DNA from: CAZOEL01 sp964578835
GTDB taxonomy: Bacteria > Desulfobacterota > Syntrophobacteria > Syntrophobacterales > Syntrophobacteraceae
DNA length: 64,000 nucleotides
Direction: 5' to 3'
NCBI GenBank assembly: GCA_964578835.1
Contig: CAZOEL010000013.1
Span: 31,826 to 95,825, forward strand
The position numbers were made by a program, and so were the translations under genes. Shown here piece by piece: positions 37,101-45,241 of this stretch (position 1 is the stretch's first letter; each line of letters begins with the position of its first letter). Below the pieces are notes generated by a model that was given only the letters and a program-made list of their open reading frames with translations, did no database searches and was not told the DNA's origin.

Positions 37101-37657
37101 AAGCGCAGGCCATTCTTGCCCAAATTTGTGAGGCGACAAACAGATACACCCGTCTCCGGCTTGCCTCCATCCTTTTGCAGAGAGAAATCGAACGGTACAG
37201 AGCCGAAAATCAGGATCCCATCTTAAAGAGATCGGGCGAGCTTTTTTCGAAGCTTACCTTGGGCTCGTTCGAATCGCTTCAAGCCGATTTCAATGAGATG
37301 GATGAACCGGCGCTCTTTGGCGTACGGCCGGGAGGAAATCGAGCTCCCATTCAAGGCATGAGCGAAGGAACGAGAGATCAGCTCTACCTCTCTCTCCGGC
37401 TGGCGAGTCTTGAAAAGTACCTGCAAAGAAACGAACCGCTGCCGCTCATAATCGACGATATCCTCATCAACTTCGATGACAGAAGAGCGGAAGCGACCTT
37501 GAATATACTGGAGGAACTGTCCGGGCTCACTCAAATTATCTTCTTCACCCACCACGCTCACATCCTGGAGCTTGCAAAAGATGCCACGCGTGAGAGCGCG
37601 CTCTTCATCTACAATCTCGATGCCGCTTCGCACGCGCCTTTTGCCCTTCCACATTGA
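34121..37657 (+). CDS. SMC-like AAA ATPase (YhaN/SbcC type)
   Basis: This 1178-residue protein has an N-terminal ATPase half with Walker A in IIYGPNEAGKSASLRAL, long coiled-coil arms of roughly residues 200-1000 rich in Glu, Lys, Arg and Leu, and a C-terminal half with a signature-like segment (QGMSEGTRDQLYLSLRLASL) and Walker B (LPLIIDDILINFDDRRAEA). This is the Rad50/SbcC layout without a zinc hook Cys pair that I can see at the apex. The start ATG 34121 has GGAG 8 bases upstream. It forms the repair pair with the preceding nuclease gene. Confidence 0.92.
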   Translation: MRILEIKFLAFGPFTDLRLDLSRGDYGLHIIYGPNEAGKSASLRALKSLFYGIPARTTDNFIHEHQALRLGARIQASDGEILEFLRRKGNKDTLLDAEGKPLQDSVLTKFLNGVSEEVFSTMFGIDYESLLRGGEQILKGGGALGESLFAAGMGGANLREVIQSLEDEASKLFLPRGKAQLITSAVNAYKEAKQISSKASLSGKEWIERDRALKEARKQKSEIERELEKRIAEQSRLQRFQKAIPAIAERKELLAGIERIGKVRLLPQSFGKKRRDAIQKLYSAREIEKDGLAKLARLKEKISLLNIPEPLLREADAVTDLQERLGSHKKAFRDLPRLQGEFSQLSNDAAAILRELRPELTLGAVDSLRLTSAKKMRIRELGNRSQAIHDKVAKISQDVKNIEAKLARKKEELQKLPAFRDVSRLRLEAVRAQKQGDIETDRQKAEAALEAAKKQSEVDLERLGLWNGGLDQLEALPVPSPESIDRFESAFENHARNLQGVKDRLTKLLARKSDLDKKIDELRLSGSIPTEEELEEARKRRGNGWLLVRKAWIEGDLAPQAAIDFDPDNPLHIAYEKSVYFCDQVADRLRREADRVARHAALLSQQIQYSEEIEACKREKEELEAELAGCKREWLDLWLPVGIVPLTPREMRSWTAKRLKLSEQAEKLRAEQCRIESLKRRIDEHRTILCEGLIELGEQAPKPESSLEFLVGHALALVEQITEVERRRKEVQKTVVQLEEELVAAAIERDQALKDFSKWKEEWSKAVDEIALSANASPGEANAVLDKIEEIFKRVDKMTGLSSRIAGIKADGEMFEDTARKMAERLAPEASGLSAEGIAVELKNRLRIALEDSATLTELKEQTKEVEQTIRRSTETMRASEMELNVLCREAGCSLYEELEELEERSAAAQALRKEIEAVDKQLTGYSGGLAIEELIHEIEQIDADSLPVQIAGLGQIIKELEETRSRLLEQIGSERTHLDLMDGNAQAAEAAEKAQAILAQICEATNRYTRLRLASILLQREIERYRAENQDPILKRSGELFSKLTLGSFESLQADFNEMDEPALFGVRPGGNRAPIQGMSEGTRDQLYLSLRLASLEKYLQRNEPLPLIIDDILINFDDRRAEATLNILEELSGLTQIIFFTHHAHILELAKDATRESALFIYNLDAASHAPFALPH

Positions 37658-37672
37658 GAGGCTCAAGGAAAT

Positions 37673-37705
37673 CCCCGGTAAGGAGGATAAGCAGCCTTAC
37701 CGGGG
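37673..37705. terminator. 11-bp terminator hairpin between converging genes
   Basis: CCCCGGTAAGG (37673-37683) pairs exactly with CCTTACCGGGG (37695-37705). It lies between the stop of the SMC-like gene and that of the exported minus-strand protein. Confidence 0.6.
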
Positions 37706-37730
37706 GGAGTGTGTTCAAAGAATGTTCATG

Positions 37731-39440
37731 TTATCTTCTAGGCACGTTAACATCGACAGGAACCGTCTGGAAACCGCCGCCCGATGATTCGACTCTCACA
37801 AAGGGGGGCGGGACCACCACATCTCGAAGGGTCATGCGGCCGCCTCTAGCCGTGCCCTCAAGCGCAGCGCCCGGCACAGTCGGGTCGGCAGTGGCAGCGC
37901 TCTGGAACGTAAATGTACTGCCTCTCACATTGGACTTGGCGCGGATCACAAGGGACTGATTCCGGCTGTTCCACACCGCGCTCTGGATGGTCACGATGTC
38001 CGTCGCCGCCTGAGCGCCGCGTACGCTCACCGGAACCGTCATGGAGCCGCCCATGGATGACTTGACCCGCACGAAAGCAGGCGCCGTGGCGCCAGCTTCT
38101 CTCAAGGTAAAACGACCGCGCGTCATAGTTCCAAGAGCAGTACCCACTGCAGCCGGAGTCATATCAGGAACGCTTTCCACAGTTAGCGTCGGGCCAGGCG
38201 CCCGGCGAGTGCCGTTGCCCATGCTGGATTGAGCCCTTACCGTCAGGGTCCCGCCTCTTGCGGCGTTGAAGGTAGCGTTTGTAATCTTAACCGTATCATT
38301 CATGACAAACGCGATATCTTCCAATTCCGGTATGGCTGCAGGCGTAGCATCCAAAGCAGTCGCAGAAATGCCGACTTCCATATCGGGAAGGTTGGCGATC
38401 GGGAAAGCGGCGAAGAAACGGGTCGTATCGGCGGGATCCTGAGTCATCTGGGTAGTCCCAGCCGCTCCGGCCACCTGCGTAATATTCATGCCGGCTGCAG
38501 CGTTGCTGCGCGCAAACATAACGCCGGTTGCATTCTTACCCTTAACCGCTATGGTGGCGCGATCGCCGAGGAGACCGCCAGCTTCCGCAGTCGGGGTGGT
38601 GAAGAGCTTTCCTTCCACTCCCACCTTATCGGTCGCTACATCAATATTGCTGCCGGGGGCGCCAATCACTCTAAAAGTACTGCCGCCACTACCATTGAGA
38701 GGCGCAGTCGTTATTCCGTTGCTGAGAAACCCGGGGAAAGGGCCTACCGGAATTGGAGCAATTGGAGGAGCTGGAGGCACCGCCTCAGGAGCGAATACAT
38801 CTGCAAGCCCTGCGGTTCCATTTCCTCTGAACTTCATGAGCGCAGGATCCACTGTAGGGAATGATCTCACTTCATCGCGTCCCGGAGCGATATCCAAATC
38901 AGGGAAGTTCCCAAAAGGCGTTTCAACATTGAATGGCGTGCTCAGGGCAGCGGTCCCGGGTCTCAGCCTGACAAGCATTCCGGGCGCCTCTGGCGGTTCC
39001 AATCCGAGGGGATCCGGCTCAGCCAATGCTGCAAATTCAAGTATATAGACCTCGCCATTGGGAGGAACCGCCCCAGGGGTTTGATCGCATTCCAGAGGAT
39101 CGTTGCACATCACAACCGAGGATACGTAGTATGCCGCCGCGATAACATCTCCAGTTACAGGGTCAGCCTCCAATGACGGGCAGGGCGGAGCCTCTAAAAG
39201 CCCTGCAGCGCCTGGAGCCACGTCAAGACAAAGGCCCAACTGAATTCCTCTCGAATCCCTCAGCCATCGAGGAAAGCCGACACTAAGCGGGAAAGCAGCA
39301 GCCTCGGGATTTCCAGCCACGATTGCGGGACCTTCTGTAAAAGGCGCAAACGTTCCCGGCGCCACCTGCGCCTGCGAATGCGCAACAAGACCTGTGAACA
39401 GAAACAGAAACACGAATCCAACAACAAGCATCTTTCTCAT
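37731..39440 (-). CDS. Exported beta-rich protein of unknown function
   Basis: The start is ATG 39440 with AAAGGGG upstream, giving 569 residues. A signal peptide (MRKMLVVGFVFLFLFTGLVA, then HSQAQ) precedes an N-terminal domain rich in Pro, Gly and Ala, and a C-terminal part of beta repeats: DTVKITNATFNAARGGTLTV and DIVTIQSAVWNSRNQSLVI are copies of one fold, each followed by a TLTV/TFTF strand and a -TVPV- segment. I do not recognise a catalytic motif. Secretion or cell-surface localisation is likely. It has no C-terminal anchor. Its promoter region lies in the AT-rich spacer to the right. Confidence 0.8.
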   Translation of the reverse strand: MRKMLVVGFVFLFLFTGLVAHSQAQVAPGTFAPFTEGPAIVAGNPEAAAFPLSVGFPRWLRDSRGIQLGLCLDVAPGAAGLLEAPPCPSLEADPVTGDVIAAAYYVSSVVMCNDPLECDQTPGAVPPNGEVYILEFAALAEPDPLGLEPPEAPGMLVRLRPGTAALSTPFNVETPFGNFPDLDIAPGRDEVRSFPTVDPALMKFRGNGTAGLADVFAPEAVPPAPPIAPIPVGPFPGFLSNGITTAPLNGSGGSTFRVIGAPGSNIDVATDKVGVEGKLFTTPTAEAGGLLGDRATIAVKGKNATGVMFARSNAAAGMNITQVAGAAGTTQMTQDPADTTRFFAAFPIANLPDMEVGISATALDATPAAIPELEDIAFVMNDTVKITNATFNAARGGTLTVRAQSSMGNGTRRAPGPTLTVESVPDMTPAAVGTALGTMTRGRFTLREAGATAPAFVRVKSSMGGSMTVPVSVRGAQAATDIVTIQSAVWNSRNQSLVIRAKSNVRGSTFTFQSAATADPTVPGAALEGTARGGRMTLRDVVVPPPFVRVESSGGGFQTVPVDVNVPRR

Positions 39441-40304
39441 GATAACCCCTTTCTTTTCTCTTTCATTTGGACTTCCACCCAATTCTCTGAAGGTACTCGT
39501 CATGTCAACCTCCTTACGCCAATCTCCTTAGGGTCAATGCATCATTCTACTATAAATTAAGAAGCGATTATCCAGAAGAAATCGGCTACCTTTCAAACCA
39601 ACAATAAGCAATGTAGCAATGGTTTAATATGGGTTGAATAATGTATTTTATGAGTAGCATAATGTATATTCTCCATTCATAAAAGAACCCAAATACATCC
39701 CAGAATAATCAGGATACGGTGTAGAGTAATCGTCTCCAAAAACTCTAATCAGACTCACGCAACACCACACCGACAGCTCAGTTCAAAAAATGTGAATTAG
39801 TCAGAAGTAGATCAACATTCTCGATTTTTTCCTGTGTCAAAGAGCTCACTCAATCTGTGACTTAAATATAGAGAATCACCCACACTCTCTCAATTGGGAG
39901 AACCTGGTATTTCGATAGTCTCCCAGGAGTGGCGTATGTAGTTATTAAGTAGTAAAATTATGCTATATAGGGCATAAGTGTGTAATGTGTCCATAATGGC
40001 TCAGACCTGCGGTTCGTTATTCTGAGCAGAATACATCGCGGACTCCCGGCAGCCGCTCTCTTGTCGCGTCATGCATCAGAAGTTTTCCTTGCTATTCTCG
40101 AAAATACATGTTCCTAGATACCGCTAATATCGATGGCGTCCGTCTCGTTCCATCATCTCGAGCGTAACGGGAAAGATCTCGCCATGTTTGGGAAAGGTCC
40201 TTCTCCTTGACCGAGATGAGAGTCGAACGAGTGAACATAGCGGCCGTCGTTCACACACATTTTTCAACCCTTGGATTTGAACCCTTTTTGAGAAGAAGGC
40301 GCTT
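39441..40304. other. 864-bp AT-rich spacer
   Basis: It lies between the minus-strand exported protein and a plus-strand small gene, so holds divergent promoters. Base composition at 39540-40010 is markedly lower in GC than the genes. There is a GGGAGA/TCTCCC hairpin near 39895-39925. No gene, tRNA or repeat is supported. Confidence 0.5.
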
Positions 40305-40667
40305 ATGTGGGGATTGGAAGAACTGAAGGGACATAGGGAAATCATCGATCGCATAGACTGGGAAATGACGCCTGAAAAAGCTGTCGAGACTTACCTCGAG
40401 TGGGGAACGGGATGGTCCCGCAAAGGGGATTTCGTGCAGTATACCGGTCAGGAATCGCTCTATTTCGTAATCTATAGTTGGGAAGAGCCGTCACAAGTGA
40501 CGCTCATCCAAAGAAGCATGCGCGAGGCGAACGAGATCGCCAAAATCCATGCTCCGGAAGAGTTGGTTCGCAAGGCTATAGAAGAGGGTGGACACAAGCC
40601 GGGAGTCGGAGTTTATTCGATTACGGAAGAACTGAAAGAGTGGCTTAAGAATCTGCTCGGCTGCTGA
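40305..40667 (+). CDS. Small protein resembling DVU0772-type proteins of sulfate reducers
   Basis: This 120-residue soluble protein starts at ATG 40305 with AAGG just upstream. Its opening EELKGHREIIDRIDWEMTPE, then AVETYLEWGTGW, and the middle ESLYFVIYSWEEPSQVTLI recall small conserved proteins annotated as DVU0772 family in sulfate-reducing bacteria; this is from memory and not verified. There are no catalytic motifs. It stands alone, and its role is unknown. Confidence 0.7.
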   Translation: MWGLEELKGHREIIDRIDWEMTPEKAVETYLEWGTGWSRKGDFVQYTGQESLYFVIYSWEEPSQVTLIQRSMREANEIAKIHAPEELVRKAIEEGGHKPGVGVYSITEELKEWLKNLLGC

Positions 40668-40736
40668 CCTTTAAGGATCACCGATGCATCGTCAACGGGG
40701 GATCTTTGCGTCCTCGAATAAGATGCATCCTTGAAA

Positions 40737-41288
40737 TCAGCTCACAGCTCTTTCTCTCGTCATCCAGGCGATGAGCACGCCGGATAGGAATCCGAAGAAA
40801 TGCCCGCTCCAACTGATTCCCGGCATGACAACAAGCAAAGAGAGCAGAGTCCAGCCATAATAGAAGAACACGATAAGAGAAACCACGAAGGCGGTCAGTT
40901 GACGCCGAAAGAGGCCAAGGGCCAGCAAATAGCCGATCAAACCGAAAATGACGCCGCTGGCCCCAATGTGCACAGTATTTTCGGCCCCAAACAACCAGAC
41001 GAAGCCACCTCCGATCAGAGCCGAAAGGAACGCCGCTTCAAAAGCAAGCTTCCTGCTGTACAGGAGGGCAATGGACAACAAGGGCGCAAGCGCTATGGAA
41101 TTGGAAAACAAGTGGTTAAAATCCGAATGCAGAAAAGGAGACGCAATCAGTCCCCACAGACCCTCTATGCTGCGAGGCCTTATGCCGTAGCTTCGCAGGT
41201 CTAGGGGAAGAAATAGGTCAATAAAATAGACCAGCCAGAGGAATCCCACACATGCCGTTACGATTTCGAGATTTTCCCTCAGCCGCAT
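40737..41288 (-). CDS. Rhomboid family intramembrane serine protease
   Basis: This 183-residue membrane protein has the catalytic Ser in VHIGASGVIFGLIGY and the catalytic His in ISWSGHFFGFLSG, with the N-terminal SPFLHSDFNHLFSN helix. It is the compact six-segment type. GGAG precedes the ATG by 8 bases. Substrates are unknown. A second rhomboid with a zinc ribbon lies at 55.9 kb. Confidence 0.93.
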   Translation of the reverse strand: MRLRENLEIVTACVGFLWLVYFIDLFLPLDLRSYGIRPRSIEGLWGLIASPFLHSDFNHLFSNSIALAPLLSIALLYSRKLAFEAAFLSALIGGGFVWLFGAENTVHIGASGVIFGLIGYLLALGLFRRQLTAFVVSLIVFFYYGWTLLSLLVVMPGISWSGHFFGFLSGVLIAWMTRERAVS

Positions 41289-41318
41289 TTCGCTAGCTCC
41301 GCCAACAAAGTCGGATGT

Positions 41319-41984
41319 TTAATTCCTGAACCGGCGGATAAGCCCGGAGATTTCCTTTTTGCCACGAAACACCCCGTAGTGGCCTTCGCATAAAATGTCT
41401 GCATCCAAAGAAAGAAGAAGATCCAAGGACCTGAGATAGTCCTCGTGGTTGGAGAGAAGGCTTGGATGTAGTGGACCGTGGACGTCCTGAGCGAAAAGGA
41501 CTTTCCGTCCTTCCGATTCGACAAGATAAGCCAAAGAGCCGGGAGAGTGGCCGGGAATGTGGATAGCCTCAATGACCTTTTCCCCGAGCATAATCTCATT
41601 CCGGAAGCCTTCCAATTTAACATCGACAGAAAAAGGCTCCAAGGATTGGCCATACCAGGCGGCTGCGGTGACTTCCTCATCGCCCTCTTCCAGGAATCGC
41701 GCGTCCATCTCATGCGCCACAATCTTACAGCCCGTGAGCTCCCGCAACGCCCTGGCGCCGCCCGTATGATCGAAGTGACAATGAGTGAGCAGCAGACACT
41801 CGACAGCGCTCGGCTGAACCTTATGCGACTTGATATTTGCAATAATCTTTATTGTGGAATTGCCGCATCCTGCATCAATCAGGGCGGCCCGTCCCTCAAA
41901 GTGAAGAAGATAAACGGCTGCATCCTCCGATACGCTGAAGCCTTCCCCACCCACTTGAAAAACCTCACTCGTTATCCTTCCCAT
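41319..41984 (-). CDS. MBL-fold metallohydrolase
   Basis: This 221-residue protein has the metallo-beta-lactamase-fold motif THCHFDHTGG, an IPGHSPGSLAY His, an FAQDVHG Asp and a CEGHYG His, giving the full set of two-metal ligands. The start ATG 41984 lies 9 bases after GGAGGAG; the frame from 42056 has no ribosome site. Glyoxalase-II-like or quorum-lactonase-like hydrolysis is possible; the substrate is open. It faces the rhomboid gene in the same direction. Confidence 0.92.
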   Translation of the reverse strand: MGRITSEVFQVGGEGFSVSEDAAVYLLHFEGRAALIDAGCGNSTIKIIANIKSHKVQPSAVECLLLTHCHFDHTGGARALRELTGCKIVAHEMDARFLEEGDEEVTAAAWYGQSLEPFSVDVKLEGFRNEIMLGEKVIEAIHIPGHSPGSLAYLVESEGRKVLFAQDVHGPLHPSLLSNHEDYLRSLDLLLSLDADILCEGHYGVFRGKKEISGLIRRFRN

Positions 41985-42150
41985 CGATACGTCTCCTCCA
42001 TTACAGGCATTGGATACATGGACGCCATAATAACAGAAGATCGAGACCGTTCGCATGCTTTTTCATCTTGGAAAAACAGAGAGCTCATTTGGAGCGACCC
42101 CGGGCTAATGAAAATCAGAGCAGGAATTCCCTGCAATAGACCATCACTTC

Positions 42151-42194
42151 TTCCGGCTTTTGTGCGTCATCCTTCCAGCTTTTGTGCATCATCG
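42151..42194 (+). repeat. Imperfect 22-bp tandem duplication
   Basis: TTCCGGCTTTTGTGCGTCAT with two more bases is followed directly by a copy with three changes. It lies just left of the large inverted repeat. Confidence 0.7.
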
Positions 42195-42201
42195 CCACAC
42201 G

Positions 42202-42390
42202 AGCCCCAAAGGGGCGCAAAATCATAGCCCAGGGCAACGCCCTGGGTATGGGAGCATCTCCCGTGAAGCCCTGAAAGGGCGAAACAACTATTGATGAGCT
42301 GTCCCGCCCCTTCAGGGCTTGAAGGGTATTGTATGGCGTCGTCTACCCAGGGCGTTGCCCTGGGCTATGATGTTGCGCCCCTTTGGGGCT
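42202..42390. repeat. 189-bp nested inverted repeat
   Basis: Left arm 42202-42248 (AGCCCCAAAGGGGCGCAAAA and the CCCAGGGCAACGCCCTGGG palindrome) matches the reverse complement of 42344-42390 with very few changes; each arm also contains smaller palindromes, and the middle has a further GCCCTGAAAGGGC / GCCCCTTCAGGGC pair. It resembles dispersed REP- or MITE-like repeats. No gene is inside. Confidence 0.85.
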
Positions 42391-42609
42391 CAAGAACTGG
42401 ACGAAGACGATGCTTCCGCCTTGTCCTATTTTCATCATCCCAGGATAAGCCAGGAAGGGTGTTATAAAAATGGAAAAGGATTTATACTGAAAGCCAAGGT
42501 TGGACACGAGAGTGGAAGAACCCATTTGAGGGATGCGCCGATCTTCGAAGCCGTTTAATAAGAGCTCAGGTTTTGGTTGAAGTCAATTTTTGAAATGGGA
42601 GGAGATAAA

Positions 42610-42978
42610 ATGATGAAATGCGATCGATGCAGTGGAGAAATCGAACGGGGAGAAGAGAGAGAGTATCGCGAACAGACGCTTTGCGAAGACTGCTATATGG
42701 ATGCGCTCTCTCCGGCCAAATCATGCGACCCATGGGCGGTATACACTGCCAAGTCTCTTGAGAAGCATTCAGGAAGCACGCTTGCTCTCAATCCTATTCA
42801 AATCGAAATACTTCGCATACTGGGAGAAACCGGAGGATTAGAAAAATCGGATCTTCTGGACAAATTCGACGGAAAGCTCACCTTGCCGCAATTGGAAAGA
42901 GAATTCGCAGCCCTCAGGCACATGGAAAAAGCAAGAGCAGAGAAGAGAGATGATAAGGTTTTCCTTAGGATTTGGTAA
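42610..42978 (+). CDS. Zinc-finger and winged-helix-like small protein
   Basis: From ATG 42610 (GGGAGGAG a few bases upstream) this 122-residue protein has a treble-clef-like CxxC pair (KCDRCSGEI, CEDCYMD) in residues 1-35 and a helical C-terminal half (LNPIQIEILRILGETGGLEK) that looks like a winged helix. It may be a small transcription regulator. The family is unfamiliar. Confidence 0.68.
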   Translation: MMKCDRCSGEIERGEEREYREQTLCEDCYMDALSPAKSCDPWAVYTAKSLEKHSGSTLALNPIQIEILRILGETGGLEKSDLLDKFDGKLTLPQLEREFAALRHMEKARAEKRDDKVFLRIW

Positions 42979-43018
42979 TCTAAAAGGAAAAGCGGGGAAT
43001 CGGATATGAGTGCTCAAA

Positions 43019-43040
43019 CAGGACAGGAAAAGATGTCCTG
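43019..43040. terminator. Weak hairpin terminator
   Basis: CAGGACA (43019-43025) pairs with TGTCCTG (43034-43040) and is followed by CTTGTT. It lies past the zinc-finger gene and could end that transcript. Confidence 0.4.
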
Positions 43041-43092
43041 CTTGTTCGGCCCGTAATCCACGCCGGGGGGCAGGGAACATTATCCCGACCCC

Positions 43093-43395
43093 TCAGCGCG
43101 TTTTTATTATCCGAAGCTTCTTTTCAGTATGACCTTTCAAGGCCTTTTCCATGCGTCCGGCCTGCGCGACAAGAGCCTTGCACTGCTCTTGAAGCTCCAT
43201 GAGCTTGGCATTCATCATCATCGCCAGAATAGCCATGCGGTTCTCGGAAGAGCCGGCCCCTCTCATGTGACGGTCTATTTCTCTTTGATATTTCTCCATA
43301 TGAGGATTCTTCTCAAGAAACAGGTCCCTTTCTCTTATCGCTCTATCGAGTTTTTCGAAGTCAATGTCGCGTCCAAAGCTGAGTAGTTTTCCCAT
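43093..43395 (-). CDS. Unknown small helical protein
   Basis: From ATG 43395 (GGAG 7 bases upstream) this is a 100-residue highly charged helical protein (GKLLSFGRDIDFEKLDRAIR; many Met, Glu, Arg). No motif is recognised. It could be a coiled-coil adaptor. It lies downstream of the RNase H gene in the same direction, separated by about 160 bases, so a shared transcript is possible. Confidence 0.6.
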   Translation of the reverse strand: MGKLLSFGRDIDFEKLDRAIRERDLFLEKNPHMEKYQREIDRHMRGAGSSENRMAILAMMMNAKLMELQEQCKALVAQAGRMEKALKGHTEKKLRIIKTR

Positions 43396-43555
43396 TTGAT
43401 TCTCCGACGCCCATTCGCATGTTGGACCAATTGGGATATTCACGGGAACAGGAGCAGTGAAGTCCATTCGGATCATCAACTCCTTCATTAATCCTATACA
43501 CCAATCTAAGAACGATCCCTTCCTCTCGCTTCACCCGATACGCCTTTTCTTCTTG

Positions 43556-44209
43556 TTAGAAACGCCTGGCCCTTGCTTGTATGGCCTCTCTGGCAAGCTC
43601 GTCGCATCTTTCATTTTCCAGATGACCGTTATGGCCTTTGATCCATTTCCATTCAATATCATGAGACTGGTTGAGCCTGTCCAGCTCAACCCAGAGATCC
43701 TGATTCTTCACCGGCTTTCTGTCTGCGGTCTGCCACCCGTTGCGCTTCCAGCCGTGGATCCAGGAGGTGATTCCCTTTTGAACGTATTGAGAGTCTGTCG
43801 TGAGAACGACTTTGCAGGGATTATCCAAGCTCTTCAGAGCTTCAATTATGCCCATCATCTCCATCCGGTTATTGGTGGTTTTACTCTCACCTCCGGAAAG
43901 CTCCCTCTCGACGCTTCCCTCTCTCACTATCACTCCCCATCCCCCGGGACCCGGATTGCCCTGACAAGCTCCATCGGAGAATATCTCCACAACCCCTTTG
44001 TCGACTCCGGCCGGGCAGCCGACGGCTTTCCTCGTTGCTCTTGTCTGTCCGGAGGACGCTGCTTTCTTGCGGCTCTTGACGCCGCCGGACAGGAAGTGTC
44101 GACAAGTAGAAAGCAAGAGATCCAGGTCTTCCCTCGAAGCGACTCCGGCCCTCACCTTCCCTTCTATTTCCTCCAGATCGGTTTCGCTCAGTATCAACCG
44201 CTCTTCCAT
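43556..44209 (-). CDS. rnhA: Ribonuclease HI with N-terminal extension
   Basis: RNase HI degrades the RNA strand of RNA-DNA hybrids. Catalytic residues are visible in FSDGACQGNPGPGGWG (Asp), NRMEMMG (Glu), LTTDSQYV (Asp) and NERCDELA (Asp). The core spans about residues 72-215; the first 70 residues are an extra helical region (residues 1-42) and basic linker not found in E. coli RNase HI. AAAGGA precedes the ATG. It is complete. Confidence 0.93.
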   Translation of the reverse strand: MEERLILSETDLEEIEGKVRAGVASREDLDLLLSTCRHFLSGGVKSRKKAASSGQTRATRKAVGCPAGVDKGVVEIFSDGACQGNPGPGGWGVIVREGSVERELSGGESKTTNNRMEMMGIIEALKSLDNPCKVVLTTDSQYVQKGITSWIHGWKRNGWQTADRKPVKNQDLWVELDRLNQSHDIEWKWIKGHNGHLENERCDELAREAIQARARRF

Positions 44210-44429
44210 TCCAGAATCCTTTCACGCCCTTCAAAAGGAAAAAGAAAGAATCATTCAATAAAGACGTCTATCGAGCATAGTGCAAAAGTCTGTGTTTGTC
44301 GTCCGTTATTTTCTCTTGTGCGGAAGCTTATTTGGCGATTGACTCTGATTTTGAAGGCATACATGAATTGAGGATGAAGTGAATCGCTTTTGGGGGTTGG
44401 ATGATGGGGCGGCAGGCTGTGAAGACGTT

Positions 44430-44464
44430 AACGAACGCGCATTGGCTGGCAATGCGCGTTCGTT
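44430..44464. terminator. 15-bp perfect terminator hairpin
   Basis: AACGAACGCGCATTG (44430-44444) pairs exactly with CAATGCGCGTTCGTT (44450-44464), followed on the plus strand by GTTTTA. It lies just past the stop of the minus-strand gene at 44481. Confidence 0.65.
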
Positions 44465-44480
44465 GTTTTAGAGCATATTA

Positions 44481-44888
44481 TCAGTGCGTGGCTCCGACGT
44501 CTTCGGACGCGGCGCTCTGCATCTTCTCCCCTGCGCCTTCCACTTTTTCACCCATTTTTCCAAGAAGGCTTCTCGCTTGATCTTCGCCTCGACTGGCGGC
44601 TTCCTGAAGCTTGGACACCAGCTGATTGTAAAGTTCTTTTGCTTCACGCCCGCCTTCCCGGGCCCACTTCACCAGGTTCTGGACGCCGAGTTGATTGACG
44701 GTCCGGATAACGTTGGCGACAAGATCGGTAGCCACTCCGCCCGTTTGCGACAGAGCGTGGTTGAGATCGTTAACAAGGGTTTGCACGCCGGAAAGATCCA
44801 GGTTCAATCCCACATCGACACCCAATCCAAGGCCCAACCCTGGCGTTTTGCTCTCGCCCTGCTTCACATCTTGTGTTTGCTTTTCCAT
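44481..44888 (-). CDS. Unknown helical protein
   Basis: From ATG 44888 (AAAGGAG 7 bases upstream) this 135-residue protein has a Gly/Leu-rich opening (GLGLGLGVDVGLNLDL) and then amphipathic helices with Ala, Glu and Lys (LVSKLQEAASRGEDQARSLL), like phasin or stress-granule-type proteins. The family is not recognised. Possible location: membrane- or granule-associated. Confidence 0.6.
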   Translation of the reverse strand: MEKQTQDVKQGESKTPGLGLGLGVDVGLNLDLSGVQTLVNDLNHALSQTGGVATDLVANVIRTVNQLGVQNLVKWAREGGREAKELYNQLVSKLQEAASRGEDQARSLLGKMGEKVEGAGEKMQSAASEDVGATH

Positions 44889-45000
44889 AATTTCTCCTTT
44901 TTGTGCATCCGCATCCATACTGCGGGAATAATCTCAAATATGAAAGGTGGCTATATGCATAAAGCACGCAGAGGCCTTCAACTCTCCCGGCGTACAAAAC

Positions 45001-45171
45001 TTATGTTACGGGCGGAGTCCTGCGGCCTGAAATAAGGGACGCCAAAAAAGCCACTATGAAAATCAGGAAGAGCACTTTGGCAATCCATGCGGCAGTACCG
45101 AGAATACCCATAAAACCGAAAGCTCCCGCCACGAGAGCTACTATCAAGAACATCAAAGCCCATGTCAGCAT
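45001..45171 (-). CDS. DUF1328 family small membrane protein
   Basis: From ATG 45171, with GGAG 8 bases upstream, this 56-residue protein has two membrane segments (LTWALMFLIVALVAGAFGFM, TAAWIAKVLFLIFIVAFLAS) and a short basic tail (GRRTPP). This is the classic YtjA/DUF1328 form. Role unknown; the family is often stress-associated. Confidence 0.85.
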   Translation of the reverse strand: MLTWALMFLIVALVAGAFGFMGILGTAAWIAKVLFLIFIVAFLASLISGRRTPPVT

Positions 45172-45241
45172 GCTCATTACTCCTATAATTTGAATATATA
45201 CATAACTAGAGACGAATGCATCCAAGGCGCAAGCGCCTCTG

